Source: Labilibacter sediminis (GTDB taxonomy: Bacteria; Bacteroidota; Bacteroidia; Bacteroidales; Marinilabiliaceae). Taken from it: DNA of 64,000 nucleotides. The notes under the pieces are model-generated. The model saw only the letters and a list, made by a program, of their open reading frames with translations. It was not told where the DNA came from and did not search any database. Below, in pieces: positions 26,327 to 35,048 of the stretch (position 1 is its first letter; every line of letters starts with the position of its first letter). Made by a program: the position numbers and the translations under genes. The stretch covers positions 248,001 to 312,000 of the forward strand of contig NZ_VCHY01000004.1 in NCBI RefSeq assembly GCF_005877885.1. The letters are read 5' to 3'.

Positions 26327-27205
26327 ATGGCAGTGTATTCAATAAAAGATTTAGAAAAAATATCGGGCATCAAGGCTCACACTATACGAATTTGGGAACG
26401 AAGGTATCAGGTAATTGAACCCATGCGTAGTGATACCAATATACGTAAGTATACCGATACGGATCTAAAACGAATTTTGAATATCTCCATATTAAATCAA
26501 AATGGTTTTAAAATTTCGAAAATTGCCCAACTCGATAATTCTCAACTTAAAGAAAGAGTACTTGATTTATGTTTGGATACCCGTAATACAAATGTTCAAA
26601 TAGAGAGCCTGGTGGTATCAATGTTAGAACTAAACGAGGGTAAGTTTAATAATGTACTTACAAACTCTATTATTAAAAGAGGGTTTGAAACAACTGTTGA
26701 AGAAATTCTTTTCCCTTTTTTAGACCGTATTGGCGTTCTCTGGCAGGCAGGTACTATTAGTCCGGCTCAAGAACATTTTATTAGTAACCTTATTCGTCAG
26801 AAAATTATTGTAGCCATAGACAATGAAATGGGGAATGAGAAAAATGATAAGCAGATTACTTTCTTTTTAGGCGAGAATGAATTACATGAAATTGGTTTAC
26901 TTTTTTATAGTTTAATGGCACGTAAAGAAGGATTCGGAGTGATTTATCTTGGCATTTCTGTTCCTTTTGATGATTTAAAATCAATCAATAAAATACAAAA
27001 GGCAGATGCGTTTTTTACTTCTTTTATTTCACCACCTTCAAACACTGAGCTTACTAAAGTTTTGGGTATTTATAAAGAGGAATTTCCTGATACACCTTTT
27101 ATGATCACAGGTTTACAGGTTAAAAATCATGAAAGCGAAATTCCTGAAGGATTTCATTTGATAGACTCGGCAGCTAAGTTTAAAGATATTCTGCATTCTT
27201 TGTAA
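26327..27205 (+). CDS. MerR-type regulator with CarH-like cobalamin domain
   Basis: A 292-residue regulator. The N-terminal MerR winged helix (YSIKDLEKISGIKAHTIRIWERRY, residues 4-27) is followed by a helical-bundle domain with the CarH/LitR signature W-x9-EH (Trp139 ... Glu149-His150). A Rossmann-like B12-binding domain has ExHxxG at Glu185-Leu-His187...Gly190; His187 would be the lower axial cobalt ligand. The residue after Trp139 is Gln140; in Thermus CarH that position is the His that ligates cobalt after light exposure. The final GG motif of B12 domains is only TG here (MITGLQV). Probably a B12-dependent, possibly light-responsive repressor. No carotenoid or photolyase gene is adjacent. 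Confidence 0.88.
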   Translation: MAVYSIKDLEKISGIKAHTIRIWERRYQVIEPMRSDTNIRKYTDTDLKRILNISILNQNGFKISKIAQLDNSQLKERVLDLCLDTRNTNVQIESLVVSMLELNEGKFNNVLTNSIIKRGFETTVEEILFPFLDRIGVLWQAGTISPAQEHFISNLIRQKIIVAIDNEMGNEKNDKQITFFLGENELHEIGLLFYSLMARKEGFGVIYLGISVPFDDLKSINKIQKADAFFTSFISPPSNTELTKVLGIYKEEFPDTPFMITGLQVKNHESEIPEGFHLIDSAAKFKDILHSL

Positions 27206-27531
27206 ACGAAGCGAGTATTTACTGTTAACAACATCTGAGTTGTGAAGTTTTTGTAAATTCTTGAAGGCTTAGCATAGATTCTTTAATATATCTCTTATAT
27301 TGCACCGCTCAATTCAGCGTTAGTATTGATGTTTTTTATTATGGTAAAAAATAATGGTTTTAACTGATTGATTGAGGTTTGTTAAGGTTTATTTTATAAA
27401 TTAGATGGTTGTTTGGGCTGTCTGAAGGCTGAACGATTAAATTAAAAATGGATCTTACATACAAACTATGACATAAAAACGCTATATACTTTTGTTGTGT
27501 AGCAATATTTTCGTTTTGTAATAATTTAAAA
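27206..27531. promoter_or_regulatory. Spacer with -7 element for the 27532 gene
   Basis: TACTTTTG at 27487-27494 matches TAnnTTTG and lies 38 bp before the ATG; no TTTG at -33 spacing. The rest of the 326-bp spacer is AT-rich with no gene seen. Confidence 0.45.
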
Positions 27532-28008
27532 ATGATGAAAGACATTTTAGTTGGTAAGGGTTTTGAAGAAATTCGTTTTGGAATGACCCGTCAAGAAGTT
27601 AAAAAGATTTTAGGTGAACCTGATGAGGTAGATCAGTATGCAAGCAGTGAAGAATCGGAAGATAACACTGAGGCATTCCACTACGATGAGTTAGAGTTGT
27701 CTGTTTCCTTTGACGAAATTGATGACTGGAGATTGGGCTCTATTGCAGTTAGTGATTCGGAATCAACATTAGAAGGACTAAAGTTAATTGGTGTTTCTGA
27801 CGAACAACTTTTAGAAAAAGTGTCGGCTTTAGATTTAGGAGAATATGAAAGAGAGGATGTTTCCTCTCCGGAAAGTCCTGATCATGAGGTAATCTCATTT
27901 TATAATTCAAGTCTTAATTTCTGGCTTGAAGAAGGAAAAGTATCTGAAATTCAGTTTGGCCCTATTTGGGATGATGAGAATGAAGAAATAATCTGGCCTG
28001 CAAATTAA
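27532..28008 (+). CDS. Hypothetical acidic protein, SmpA/BamE-like N-terminus
   Basis: A 158-residue cytoplasmic acidic protein, with tandem ATGs at 27532 and 27535 (either start possible). The N-terminus (FEEIRFGMTRQEVKKILGEPDEV, residues 11-33) has the 'G-M-t-x-x-E-V-x-x-x-L-G-x-P' pattern seen at the start of SmpA/OmlA-type and similar small domains. The remainder is a beta-rich domain with aspartate and glutamate clusters, ending DENEEIIWPAN. There is no signal peptide. Related small proteins occur in many bacteria as cargo-like or immunity-like proteins, but I cannot assign a role. Confidence 0.75.
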   Translation: MMKDILVGKGFEEIRFGMTRQEVKKILGEPDEVDQYASSEESEDNTEAFHYDELELSVSFDEIDDWRLGSIAVSDSESTLEGLKLIGVSDEQLLEKVSALDLGEYEREDVSSPESPDHEVISFYNSSLNFWLEEGKVSEIQFGPIWDDENEEIIWPAN

Positions 28009-28029
28009 ATTGCGTCGTTAAAATATTTA

Positions 28030-28068
28030 AGCCCCGTTCAATTTGTGTTGGACGGGGCTTTATTTTTA
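28030..28068. terminator. Bidirectional terminator
   Basis: AGCCCCGTTCAA (28030-28041) and TTGGACGGGGCT (28048-28059) pair over 12 bp with one wobble, followed by TTTATTTTT on the plus strand. It ends the gene at 27532 and lies at the 3' end of the convergent gene at 28066. Confidence 0.9.
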
Positions 28069-28515
28069 CATCAATATTTTAACCACTACTTTTTTAACCG
28101 GCTTAGATTCTTCAATCTTCATGCCAGGAGCGTGGATGTCTGTAGGAAAGAAAACGGCAAACATTCCCTCGTTAAGTTTCACAAGGCTGGTTTCTGCTTT
28201 GTAAAATACAAGGTCCTTATCGGCATCATAATTAATCATTACCTCTTGATCCTCAAGCGGAGCGTAACCAATTAACTCTTCACCTTTAACCACATACTGT
28301 ATATCTAAATATCTTTCATGGGCTTCAGGTTTAGCATCCTTGTGTTCTTTTGTATTGTATTCACTTACAATGGCAAAAATGTTATCTCCGTCTACATTAT
28401 ATTTTCCGGGTTCAATGGTTTCAAAATCAATTTCTTCAATAAATTCAAAACCTTTTTTTATTCTCTCGCTTAAGTGGCGATAATGTTTAATGTTTTCTAA
28501 GCTATCAACAATCAT
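28066..28515 (-). CDS. YhcH/YjgK/YiaL family (DUF386) sugar-related protein
   Basis: A 149-residue cytoplasmic cupin-like protein. Family landmarks: GKYNVDGDNIFAIVSEYNTK (residues 37-56), HKDAKPEAHERYLDIQYVVKGEE (about 58-80) containing the conserved His and Glu residues, and the C-terminal FPTDIHAPGM with a metal-binding histidine. Members include NanQ, which opens or epimerises sialic acid anomers, and the small subunit of evolved beta-galactosidase. No sialic acid or galactoside genes are adjacent, so the sugar is unknown. Confidence 0.9.
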   Translation of the reverse strand: MIVDSLENIKHYRHLSERIKKGFEFIEEIDFETIEPGKYNVDGDNIFAIVSEYNTKEHKDAKPEAHERYLDIQYVVKGEELIGYAPLEDQEVMINYDADKDLVFYKAETSLVKLNEGMFAVFFPTDIHAPGMKIEESKPVKKVVVKILM

Positions 28516-28643
28516 AGTCGTAATTTTTTCGTAATAGTTTTCAAATATACATCAATCCAATGCTTTCGGAAAAAAGTTGAGAGAATAAAACGCGTTTTTT
28601 CTTTCGGTTAATTGGCTATCTTTATCTTAATAAAAATAATTAA

Positions 28644-29066
28644 ATGATAAGACGAGATTATATTCTGAGAATGATTGAAGAGATAGGCAAAATGATTGCT
28701 GCCATCTTAGGTTTGTTAAAAAAAGGAGAAATAAGCCAGGCGCAAAGTTTATATGCCGAGGGTTTAAAACGAGCTTTTGATATGGATGAAAATCAGATGC
28801 TGGATATGGGTGTTGATAAACTGAGGTTTATTTTCGAAAGTAAATTTGGAGAAAGCTTTGAAGGATTGGAAGTGTTGGCTGGCCTTATTTCTAAAGGAGG
28901 TGATATTCATCTCAAAGATAACAATGCAGAAAAAGCAGAGAGATGCTATTTAAAAGCATTGGAGCTGTATAATTTAGTAGAGCTTGAATCTCAATCATTT
29001 TCCTTTACCCGTCAGGCAGATATGCTTAAAGTTACGCAACTGATCGATCAGCTTAAGAGTGTATAA
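28644..29066 (+). CDS. Small helical protein, DUF6483-like
   Basis: A 140-residue, almost fully helical cytoplasmic protein. The N-terminus MIRRDYILRMIEEIGKMIAA resembles DUF6483 proteins, which begin with the same basic-aromatic pattern and have no known function. The C-terminal half (DNNAEKAERCYLKALELYNLVELESQSFS) has the spacing of a tetratricopeptide-like repeat. It starts divergently from the YhcH gene and ends 6 bp from the convergent FUSC gene. Assignment is by pattern memory only. Confidence 0.75.
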   Translation: MIRRDYILRMIEEIGKMIAAILGLLKKGEISQAQSLYAEGLKRAFDMDENQMLDMGVDKLRFIFESKFGESFEGLEVLAGLISKGGDIHLKDNNAEKAERCYLKALELYNLVELESQSFSFTRQADMLKVTQLIDQLKSV

Positions 29067-29072
29067 CAATTT

Positions 29073-31208
29073 TTAATGGATATTTCCTAACGCACTTGAT
29101 TCTCTTAGTAACTTATTGCTTACGCCTGCAATGTTATATAGTAATCTTAGCTTCTTTTTCTCATTAATATTATTGCTTTGATTAATTCTGTCTCTTAATT
29201 GTATAAGCAAAGGTTTTAATATGGTTTTTTGATCCGGATCTTCATCTGTGTTTAATGTTTTCGCGGCTTCTTTTAGAGCATTTTCAATTTGCGAAATCTC
29301 CATTTCCATGTTGAGGTAATCTATTGCCTTATCATCTCTGTGTGCACCAAGTGCCGATAAATGCGCCAAAAGTGCATGGTTAAGATAGGTGAGCGTAAAT
29401 GCCTGACGCATTAAACTTTTTCGTTTACGGGGCTCAACCTGCATGCTTTGCCACGAAAGGGTTAATGCATTGTCCGATTTATGTGCCAACCTTCTTGCTA
29501 AACGATAGTCGTAATCATCTTCAGAGTGTTTTTTAAAATCATGAATAATCTGTAAAAAGTAACGTGCGTTGTTTAAAAAAGCTTCAGATAATAGCTGCGG
29601 TAACACTTTATGTTGCCAGTTTGGCCATAAAAATCTAATGGCTAAAAAGGATAACAAAGCGCCTATAAATGTGTTGACAATTCGGGGTGTTAAAATGTTA
29701 AAACCAATATCACTGGTTAAGCTATTGGTGGCAAGAACATATATGGTTATAAATATTACTGCATTTGAGTATTTTGTTCTAAGCCAGTAAAAAAATAAGA
29801 AGGCACTCATAAGCAGGAGTAAGAATTGTCCGATTTGAGTGGGTAATATTTGTAAAAATACAACGCCAATAACTACACCTGTGATGGTTCCTAAAATACG
29901 CTGAAATAGTTTTCTACGGGTTTCGCTGTAGGTAGGCTGACTTACAAACAAAGAGGTAAGCATAATCCATTCGCCTTTATCCTGTTTGAAAAAATGAACA
30001 ATGAGGAAACCAATTAAAAAACAACTGCTTAATCTTATGGCGTACCTTAAGCGTGGGTGCGACCAGTTAAGCTGATCTTTAATGCGTTGCCAGGTGTTTC
30101 GCGAATCTTGCCCTAATCGTGGTATGGATGTGCTTTCTTCAGGATTATTCAGGTTTTTTAAGGAGTGATGCGATCGTGTTAAGTTGTGCAAAAATAACTC
30201 CAGCAATTGTCTGTCTTTGTATGGTATTTTTTCTATTTCTATCTCCAGAGCATGTATAATCCAGCCGATAGAAACCGGGTGGTTATATGAAGCACCAGTA
30301 AGCATATTTTCGGCAACAAGCTGCGAGGCATGGGATAGTTGGTGCAATAATTCGGCAAAGCCTTCCAATAATTCTTTGTACTCAACTTTTTTATTCAGTT
30401 TTTCGTATCGCTCATGGCTTGATGCAGCTCGTTCATGAAGACTTTGAAGTAACATTAAACGTTGCAGGTAAGGAAGAAGTTCTTTCTGGTTTTTCACTTC
30501 CTGTCCATAAATATTAATCACTTGTTTACATCTTTCCAGTGCAGAAACTACTTGTATATTTAATAGAGCCAGTTTATGACCTATATCTGCCTGTTCGTCT
30601 TCTACACCCGGAAAATTTTTCGCTTTTTCTTCCAGATATCCGGCCAGAGCAGTAAAGCCTCTGGATAGCTGTTCCTCTAATAAACGCCATGGTTTATGAT
30701 AAAGTAGCAAGAGAGAAATTAGGCCATAAAAAAGAGCTCCGCTACATAACAGGGTTGGAATTAACAGCTTATTTAATTCACCATTGTACACCAGCATAGC
30801 ATAAATACCAATGAGAATGGCTCCGTATGAAATTCCTTTATATCGTTCACTTATTCCTCCAATAATCACAAATACAATAGTAGATGCAATAAATCCAATG
30901 CCAAAAAAGATAGGGTAGTCTTTTAAAAAAGAAACAGATACTGTTGTGATGGCAAAACTAATAATGGTAATTAAAAGAGCTTTTAAACGTCCTCTCGGGT
31001 GGTCATCAGTTTCCGATAAGGCAGCAGCAACAGTTCCCAGCGAAAGTGTAACACCAATAAATGCCTTGCCGGTTAAAACAAACGGTAGAATTAAAACGCC
31101 TATTGCACAAAGTACCTTGGTTGCAGTAAGTCTGTCCGGATTTCTCCAAAATACTTTTTGCAATCTGTTAGTCCAGGTGGTTATGTATGTCTGTTTTGCC
31201 GCCTCCAT
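29073..31208 (-). CDS. FUSC/YccS-like inner-membrane protein
   Basis: A 711-residue protein; the ATG at 31206-31208 (MEAAKQTYI) is chosen over an upstream GTG. It has two membrane blocks of about six helices each (about residues 25-165 and 390-525), each followed by a cytoplasmic helical domain. This is the YccS/YhfK organisation of the aromatic acid exporter (FUSC) superfamily. Recognisable motifs: TDDHPRGRLKALLITII in the first block and KGEWIMLTSLFVSQPTYSETRRKLFQRILGTITGVVIG in the second. Proposed role in efflux or envelope homeostasis; substrate unknown. Its start region is divergent from the PycTM-like gene. Confidence 0.9.
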   Translation of the reverse strand: MEAAKQTYITTWTNRLQKVFWRNPDRLTATKVLCAIGVLILPFVLTGKAFIGVTLSLGTVAAALSETDDHPRGRLKALLITIISFAITTVSVSFLKDYPIFFGIGFIASTIVFVIIGGISERYKGISYGAILIGIYAMLVYNGELNKLLIPTLLCSGALFYGLISLLLLYHKPWRLLEEQLSRGFTALAGYLEEKAKNFPGVEDEQADIGHKLALLNIQVVSALERCKQVINIYGQEVKNQKELLPYLQRLMLLQSLHERAASSHERYEKLNKKVEYKELLEGFAELLHQLSHASQLVAENMLTGASYNHPVSIGWIIHALEIEIEKIPYKDRQLLELFLHNLTRSHHSLKNLNNPEESTSIPRLGQDSRNTWQRIKDQLNWSHPRLRYAIRLSSCFLIGFLIVHFFKQDKGEWIMLTSLFVSQPTYSETRRKLFQRILGTITGVVIGVVFLQILPTQIGQFLLLLMSAFLFFYWLRTKYSNAVIFITIYVLATNSLTSDIGFNILTPRIVNTFIGALLSFLAIRFLWPNWQHKVLPQLLSEAFLNNARYFLQIIHDFKKHSEDDYDYRLARRLAHKSDNALTLSWQSMQVEPRKRKSLMRQAFTLTYLNHALLAHLSALGAHRDDKAIDYLNMEMEISQIENALKEAAKTLNTDEDPDQKTILKPLLIQLRDRINQSNNINEKKKLRLLYNIAGVSNKLLRESSALGNIH

Positions 31209-31327
31209 TTGTAATCTGTAATTTTTCACAAAGAAACTGCTTTTTTATGAAGATTGTAAATATGCTTATAAATAAGCGCTAATGTATCTTACTTTTTGTA
31301 TATGGACACAATGAGTCTAAAGATCTA

Positions 31328-31335
31328 TATATTTG
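31328..31335 (+). promoter_or_regulatory. -7 element upstream of PycTM-like gene
   Basis: TATATTTG matches TAnnTTTG, about 88 bp before the ATG at 31423, within the divergent spacer with the FUSC gene. No TTTG lies at the normal -33 spacing. Confidence 0.4.
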
Positions 31336-31422
31336 CATATGTAGATTTATTTAGTTTATTTTGTGCTTGCATAACAATTTATGGATTGTTTAATGATGGA
31401 ATGAATGACTTAGCGTAATCAT

Positions 31423-32043
31423 ATGGAAAATATATTATTAGAAAAAGGTATAGTTGAAGAAAGGATAGTTACTGGTAAATCCAAAGAAAGAAAACGTTTT
31501 TCAACCAAGAAAGAACCTAAAAAAACATTCTCTAACTTTCAACGAAACCAGTTTAGGGCATTATTTAGTTCAATGGCTTTGTCCGATCGTAAATCAATGA
31601 TATTGGTTCGAATTAATACCACCTTACTGTCCTTATTGATAGCCTTTCATGCCTATATTGCTCAAAATGTTCCTTTAGGAAATTGGATAGTGATGACTGC
31701 GGTTTTAGGTACGGGTATATCTTTAATTTCTGGTTTGTTATCTGCCAAACCGGGAGGTATAAGAAAAGCCTTAAAAAAGCAAATCTTAGTACGTCATCCC
31801 GACTTAAAAGCTAATGTTTTGCTTCATTTTGATTCTCCTTCACTTGAAGAATACGAAGAAGCCATGGATGATGTAGTGCGTAGTCAATCCTTACAAATAG
31901 GTAATCAAGCCCGAACTACTTACTTAATTAATACCATGTTGTTGCGCCAATACAAATGGTTATCATTTTCTTATAATGCCTTTATAACAACTTTTATAGT
32001 GGTGATAGGTGTTTTTCTTGTAGGAAGTTTGCTTGCTTTATAA
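31423..32043 (+). CDS. Orphan Pycsar effector-like (PycTM/DUF5706) membrane protein
   Basis: A 206-residue protein. A basic, probably disordered N-terminus (1-45) precedes LSDRKSMILVRINTTLLSLL (53-72), matching the D-x-K-[A/S] segment that begins the PycTM effector domain. Helices at about 60-80 and 88-107 follow, then SAKPGG, a soluble stretch HFDSPSLEEYEEAMDDVV (135-152), and a C-terminal part LRQYKWLSFSYNAFITTFIV leading into a third helix (182-203). PycTM proteins are the membrane-damaging effectors of Pycsar anti-phage systems, activated by cCMP or cUMP. No cyclase gene is adjacent; neighbours are FUSC and MFS genes. It may be a domesticated or uncoupled relative. The stop lies in the palindrome GCTTTATAAAGC (32035-32046). 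Confidence 0.7.
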   Translation: MENILLEKGIVEERIVTGKSKERKRFSTKKEPKKTFSNFQRNQFRALFSSMALSDRKSMILVRINTTLLSLLIAFHAYIAQNVPLGNWIVMTAVLGTGISLISGLLSAKPGGIRKALKKQILVRHPDLKANVLLHFDSPSLEEYEEAMDDVVRSQSLQIGNQARTTYLINTMLLRQYKWLSFSYNAFITTFIVVIGVFLVGSLLAL

Positions 32044-32048
32044 AGCTA

Positions 32049-33332
32049 TTAAGAAGTTTTTGGAAATCTCTTCTCAGAGTAAATCATGAGCAACATCGCA
32101 ATTGTTAGAAAGCCTACACCAACTGCATAGGTAATGCTAAATCCAAACCATTCATACAATTTAATACCAATAATAGGGGCAAATAATGCCCTGGCACCGG
32201 TTAAAAACAGATGTACCGATTGGTAATCCGCAGCCTCATGAGGTTCGCAAAAGTAACTACTGCCAATACCCCATAAAATAGGCATGCTTCCCATAAATAT
32301 GCCATTAAAAATTACGGCAATTAATAACATGTGGTATAACTTAAGTTTCCACACTTCATGGAAACTAGTATAATACTCAGTAAGTCCTGTAAACACAATA
32401 AACATCATTAGTGCTCCAAAGGTTAGTATAGCAAAACGTCGAGGATCTTTTTTGCCAATAAGTTTGCCAAACAAAGGAAGTAGAGCAATAGCTACGATGT
32501 TATAGGCATTGTTATAAAATGCCACTGAGGAATAGTTTAGGTCAACTGCTTCTTTATAAAAGATAGTAATTACAGCATGTGTACTCATCCAGGCAAAACC
32601 ATAAAGTAAAAATCCATACTCTAAATGGCGGAAGGGTTTATTCGTCTTTAAAATATTGAAGATACGAACGAAAGAATCTTCAAGTGCTTTAGTTATTGGT
32701 TTTTTAGGAGGTTCAAATTTCTGCTTAAAATCAATTTTAGTTAACTGAAAAATAGATACAACCCCTAATATTCCAACAGCAGGATAGAAAAGACGATAAG
32801 AGTTGGCATCCCAATCGAGTAACAAACCCACAGAAAAAGTCGATATCATCATCAATACCTTATTAATAGTAGTGGAGTAGCCAAATAATTTGCCAAAGTT
32901 TGAGTGTCTGTAATTGCCTTTTAAGTACTGGTTAATGGAAGGAATTACTGCTATTTGCGAGGTGTAAAACAGTAGAAATACGCCCAAAAATAAAATATGG
33001 AACTTGGGGGATAAACCGGTTTCCGGATTTACCACAGGAAATAATGAAAACACAACCAATGGCAAGCGCGTTAGTATGCCCACCGTTCGTAATAACTTTT
33101 TACGGTTTGGGTAACGACGCATGATTTCGTTGGCCAACATGGCAAATAAAAATACCACCATGCTAAATTGAAAAAGAAACGCCAATTGCACATTCGATCC
33201 CTTTAACGACTTGATAAAAATAAACTCATTAAGTATTAAAGCCCCTCTGGCTATGCCATCAATGCTGCTGTAAAATAAATGAAGTTTAAAAGCTTTTTGT
33301 TCTGTGTTGTTTAGTTTTTGTAGTATCTGCAT
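32049..33332 (-). CDS. MFS-type transporter
   Basis: A 427-residue polytopic membrane protein with about 12 helices. The start is the ATG at 33330-33332 (MQILQKLNNTEQ); the frame extends seven codons further only to a TTG. The first half has a loop with basic residues between helices 2 and 3 (NEIMRRYPNRKKLLR), as in the major facilitator superfamily, and a central cytoplasmic loop at about 200-230. No substrate motif is recognisable. It converges on the PycTM-like gene with 5 bp between the stops. Family confidence is moderate to good; function unknown. Confidence 0.78.
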   Translation of the reverse strand: MQILQKLNNTEQKAFKLHLFYSSIDGIARGALILNEFIFIKSLKGSNVQLAFLFQFSMVVFLFAMLANEIMRRYPNRKKLLRTVGILTRLPLVVFSLFPVVNPETGLSPKFHILFLGVFLLFYTSQIAVIPSINQYLKGNYRHSNFGKLFGYSTTINKVLMMISTFSVGLLLDWDANSYRLFYPAVGILGVVSIFQLTKIDFKQKFEPPKKPITKALEDSFVRIFNILKTNKPFRHLEYGFLLYGFAWMSTHAVITIFYKEAVDLNYSSVAFYNNAYNIVAIALLPLFGKLIGKKDPRRFAILTFGALMMFIVFTGLTEYYTSFHEVWKLKLYHMLLIAVIFNGIFMGSMPILWGIGSSYFCEPHEAADYQSVHLFLTGARALFAPIIGIKLYEWFGFSITYAVGVGFLTIAMLLMIYSEKRFPKTS

Positions 33333-33559
33333 ATGTATAGAAGTCGCTGTCAAAAATAGGGATAAATCAATTTTAGTTTTTATTTTTAGGGCACAATTTT
33401 TTTAAAGCCTGTTTGAGGCGCAACCTATTTTTATTTCTTGCATCTTAAAGCATAATCTTTAGTAGGTTTAAATTAACTCGGAGTAAATACAAAATGTTTA
33501 TGCCTGGCTGTATTCATTTCTGGCTTGATACATTTTGGGAGAGTTTATATATTTAATAA

Positions 33560-34702
33560 ATGATATTTGAGGATTATTTTAAAATAGTATTGCTCGTTGG
33601 TGCCGCATTAACTTTTTTAATGGCTGTTTTTCTTTGGTTTTATCCAAGGAATTTTTTTGCCAATAAAGTTTTGGGGTTGCTGATCTTTCTATGGGGATTT
33701 ACCGTTGTTACCTTTGTACTTCAGTCCAATAGTTTTTGGTTAAGATTTCCTCACTTACTGGGCATTAGTACCTGTTGTGTTTTGCTGTTTTTTCCTTTAA
33801 TGTACATATACATTAAAACCTATTTATACAAGGATGCCAGAAAGCTGAAGAAGTATTGGATGCACTTAATTCCTTTACTTGCTTTTTTTGCGGCCTTATC
33901 TCCATTTTACTTTCAGTCTGCCGCTACAAAAATTATAATGATTGAAGAGGGACTGCCTGATTGGGTAGATAAAGTTTTTGATGTTTCATCAATAATTATC
34001 GTTTTACAGGGAGTTTTCTACTCAATGCGTTCAATTCATATTTTACAGCATTTTCAGTATTTCAGAAAAAGAAGATTAACTCAAGTACAGTTAAATGCGG
34101 TTAAGTGGTTAAAGCAATTTGTTCTAATTAATGTCTTTCTGTGGGCAGTAGGGGTTTGTGGAACAATTTTAGATATTCTGCGCATCGATATACCTTTTGA
34201 TGTATTTAAGATTTATTATTTAGGACTTACAATATTGACCATATGGATGGCTTATTTTACGCTTAAAAAACCTCACTTGTTTTCTGAAGGCCAAAGTATT
34301 CTTTACAGTTCGGAAATAAAAGAAAAGAAAACTGAAACTGTTAATGAAGTTGTTGATGTAAAAAATAAGGAGGACCTGAAAACCCTGGTTAATTATATGG
34401 AGAACAGCAAACCATATCTTAACAATGAAATGAATTTACAGCATTTGGTAGATGGCACAGGTTTAACAAAGCATAGAATTTCAGAAGTACTGAATAAGGA
34501 ATTAAATAAATCGTTTTATGATGTACTTAACGAGTACAGAACTAAGGAAGCTATCAAATTAATGAACGAAGGTATACATAAGCAACAAACATTAACTTCT
34601 TTAGCCGAAAAGGCAGGTTTTAATTCTAAAGCTACTTTTAATAGAATATTTAAAAAAACCACAGGAAAAACGCCTACCGAGTATATTCAAGGTATTGAAT
34701 AA
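33560..34702 (+). CDS. Membrane-anchored AraC family regulator
   Basis: A 380-residue protein with about seven hydrophobic helices (residues 8-235) and a C-terminal AraC DNA-binding domain (about 270-380). The domain contains MNLQHLVDGTGLTKHRISEVLN (first HTH) and TLTSLAEKAGFNSKATFNRIFKKTTGKTPTEY (second HTH and AraC signature). This 7TM-plus-AraC layout is common in Bacteroidota and suggests direct sensing at the membrane. The T9SS protein gene at 35049 is next downstream in the same direction, 346 bp away, and is the natural candidate target, possibly with the SusCD-protease locus beyond. Confidence 0.88.
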   Translation: MIFEDYFKIVLLVGAALTFLMAVFLWFYPRNFFANKVLGLLIFLWGFTVVTFVLQSNSFWLRFPHLLGISTCCVLLFFPLMYIYIKTYLYKDARKLKKYWMHLIPLLAFFAALSPFYFQSAATKIIMIEEGLPDWVDKVFDVSSIIIVLQGVFYSMRSIHILQHFQYFRKRRLTQVQLNAVKWLKQFVLINVFLWAVGVCGTILDILRIDIPFDVFKIYYLGLTILTIWMAYFTLKKPHLFSEGQSILYSSEIKEKKTETVNEVVDVKNKEDLKTLVNYMENSKPYLNNEMNLQHLVDGTGLTKHRISEVLNKELNKSFYDVLNEYRTKEAIKLMNEGIHKQQTLTSLAEKAGFNSKATFNRIFKKTTGKTPTEYIQGIE

Positions 34703-34736
34703 GATCGTAAGTTAATAATTATTAATTAGGGGTAGC

Positions 34737-34994
34737 CAACTAAATTAGTTGAAAATATCATTGTTATCCCTTATTTTTTTGCGCATAAACTTCCAAAAAA
34801 GATTTGTATTTCATTTTTACCTTATTTTATATGATGTCTTTGTTTATTATGGAAGAGTGTTTGGAACTTATTAGTAATCAATGTTTAACTTCTGTGAATC
34901 GCAAAAATTTATAGCATAAAAATGTCTTATTCGGCCGAATGAGACGTCTGGAGTCCTATTGATTCGCCCTTCGGAATCATATCTGTTAAGTTTG
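34737..34994 (+). promoter_or_regulatory. Spacer with operator-like palindromes and a -7 element
   Basis: The spacer 34703-35048 holds CAACTAA-A-TTAGTTG (34737-34751, perfect arms), a 22-bp near-perfect palindrome at 34924-34945 (GTCTTATTCGG / CCGAATGAGAC, one mismatch), and TGATTC/GAATCA arms at 34960-34979. TAAGTTTG at 34987-34994 fits TAnnTTTG, 55 bp before the ATG at 35049. The palindromes are placed where an upstream regulator would bind; the adjacent AraC protein is one candidate. Confidence 0.45.
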
Positions 34995-35048
34995 AATAAT
35001 CCTGAAATTTATCTCGGGGTAGTTATATAAACTTAAACTTAAAAGAAT

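Noticed and set aside
31423-32043. A complete Pycsar defence system
   Set aside because: Only an effector-like protein is present; neither neighbour is a nucleotide cyclase, so a functional two-gene system is not supported here.
32035-32046. Palindrome GCTTTATAAAGC as terminator
   Set aside because: It is a perfect 12-bp palindrome at the convergent stops but would have no loop and no T-run; likely incidental.
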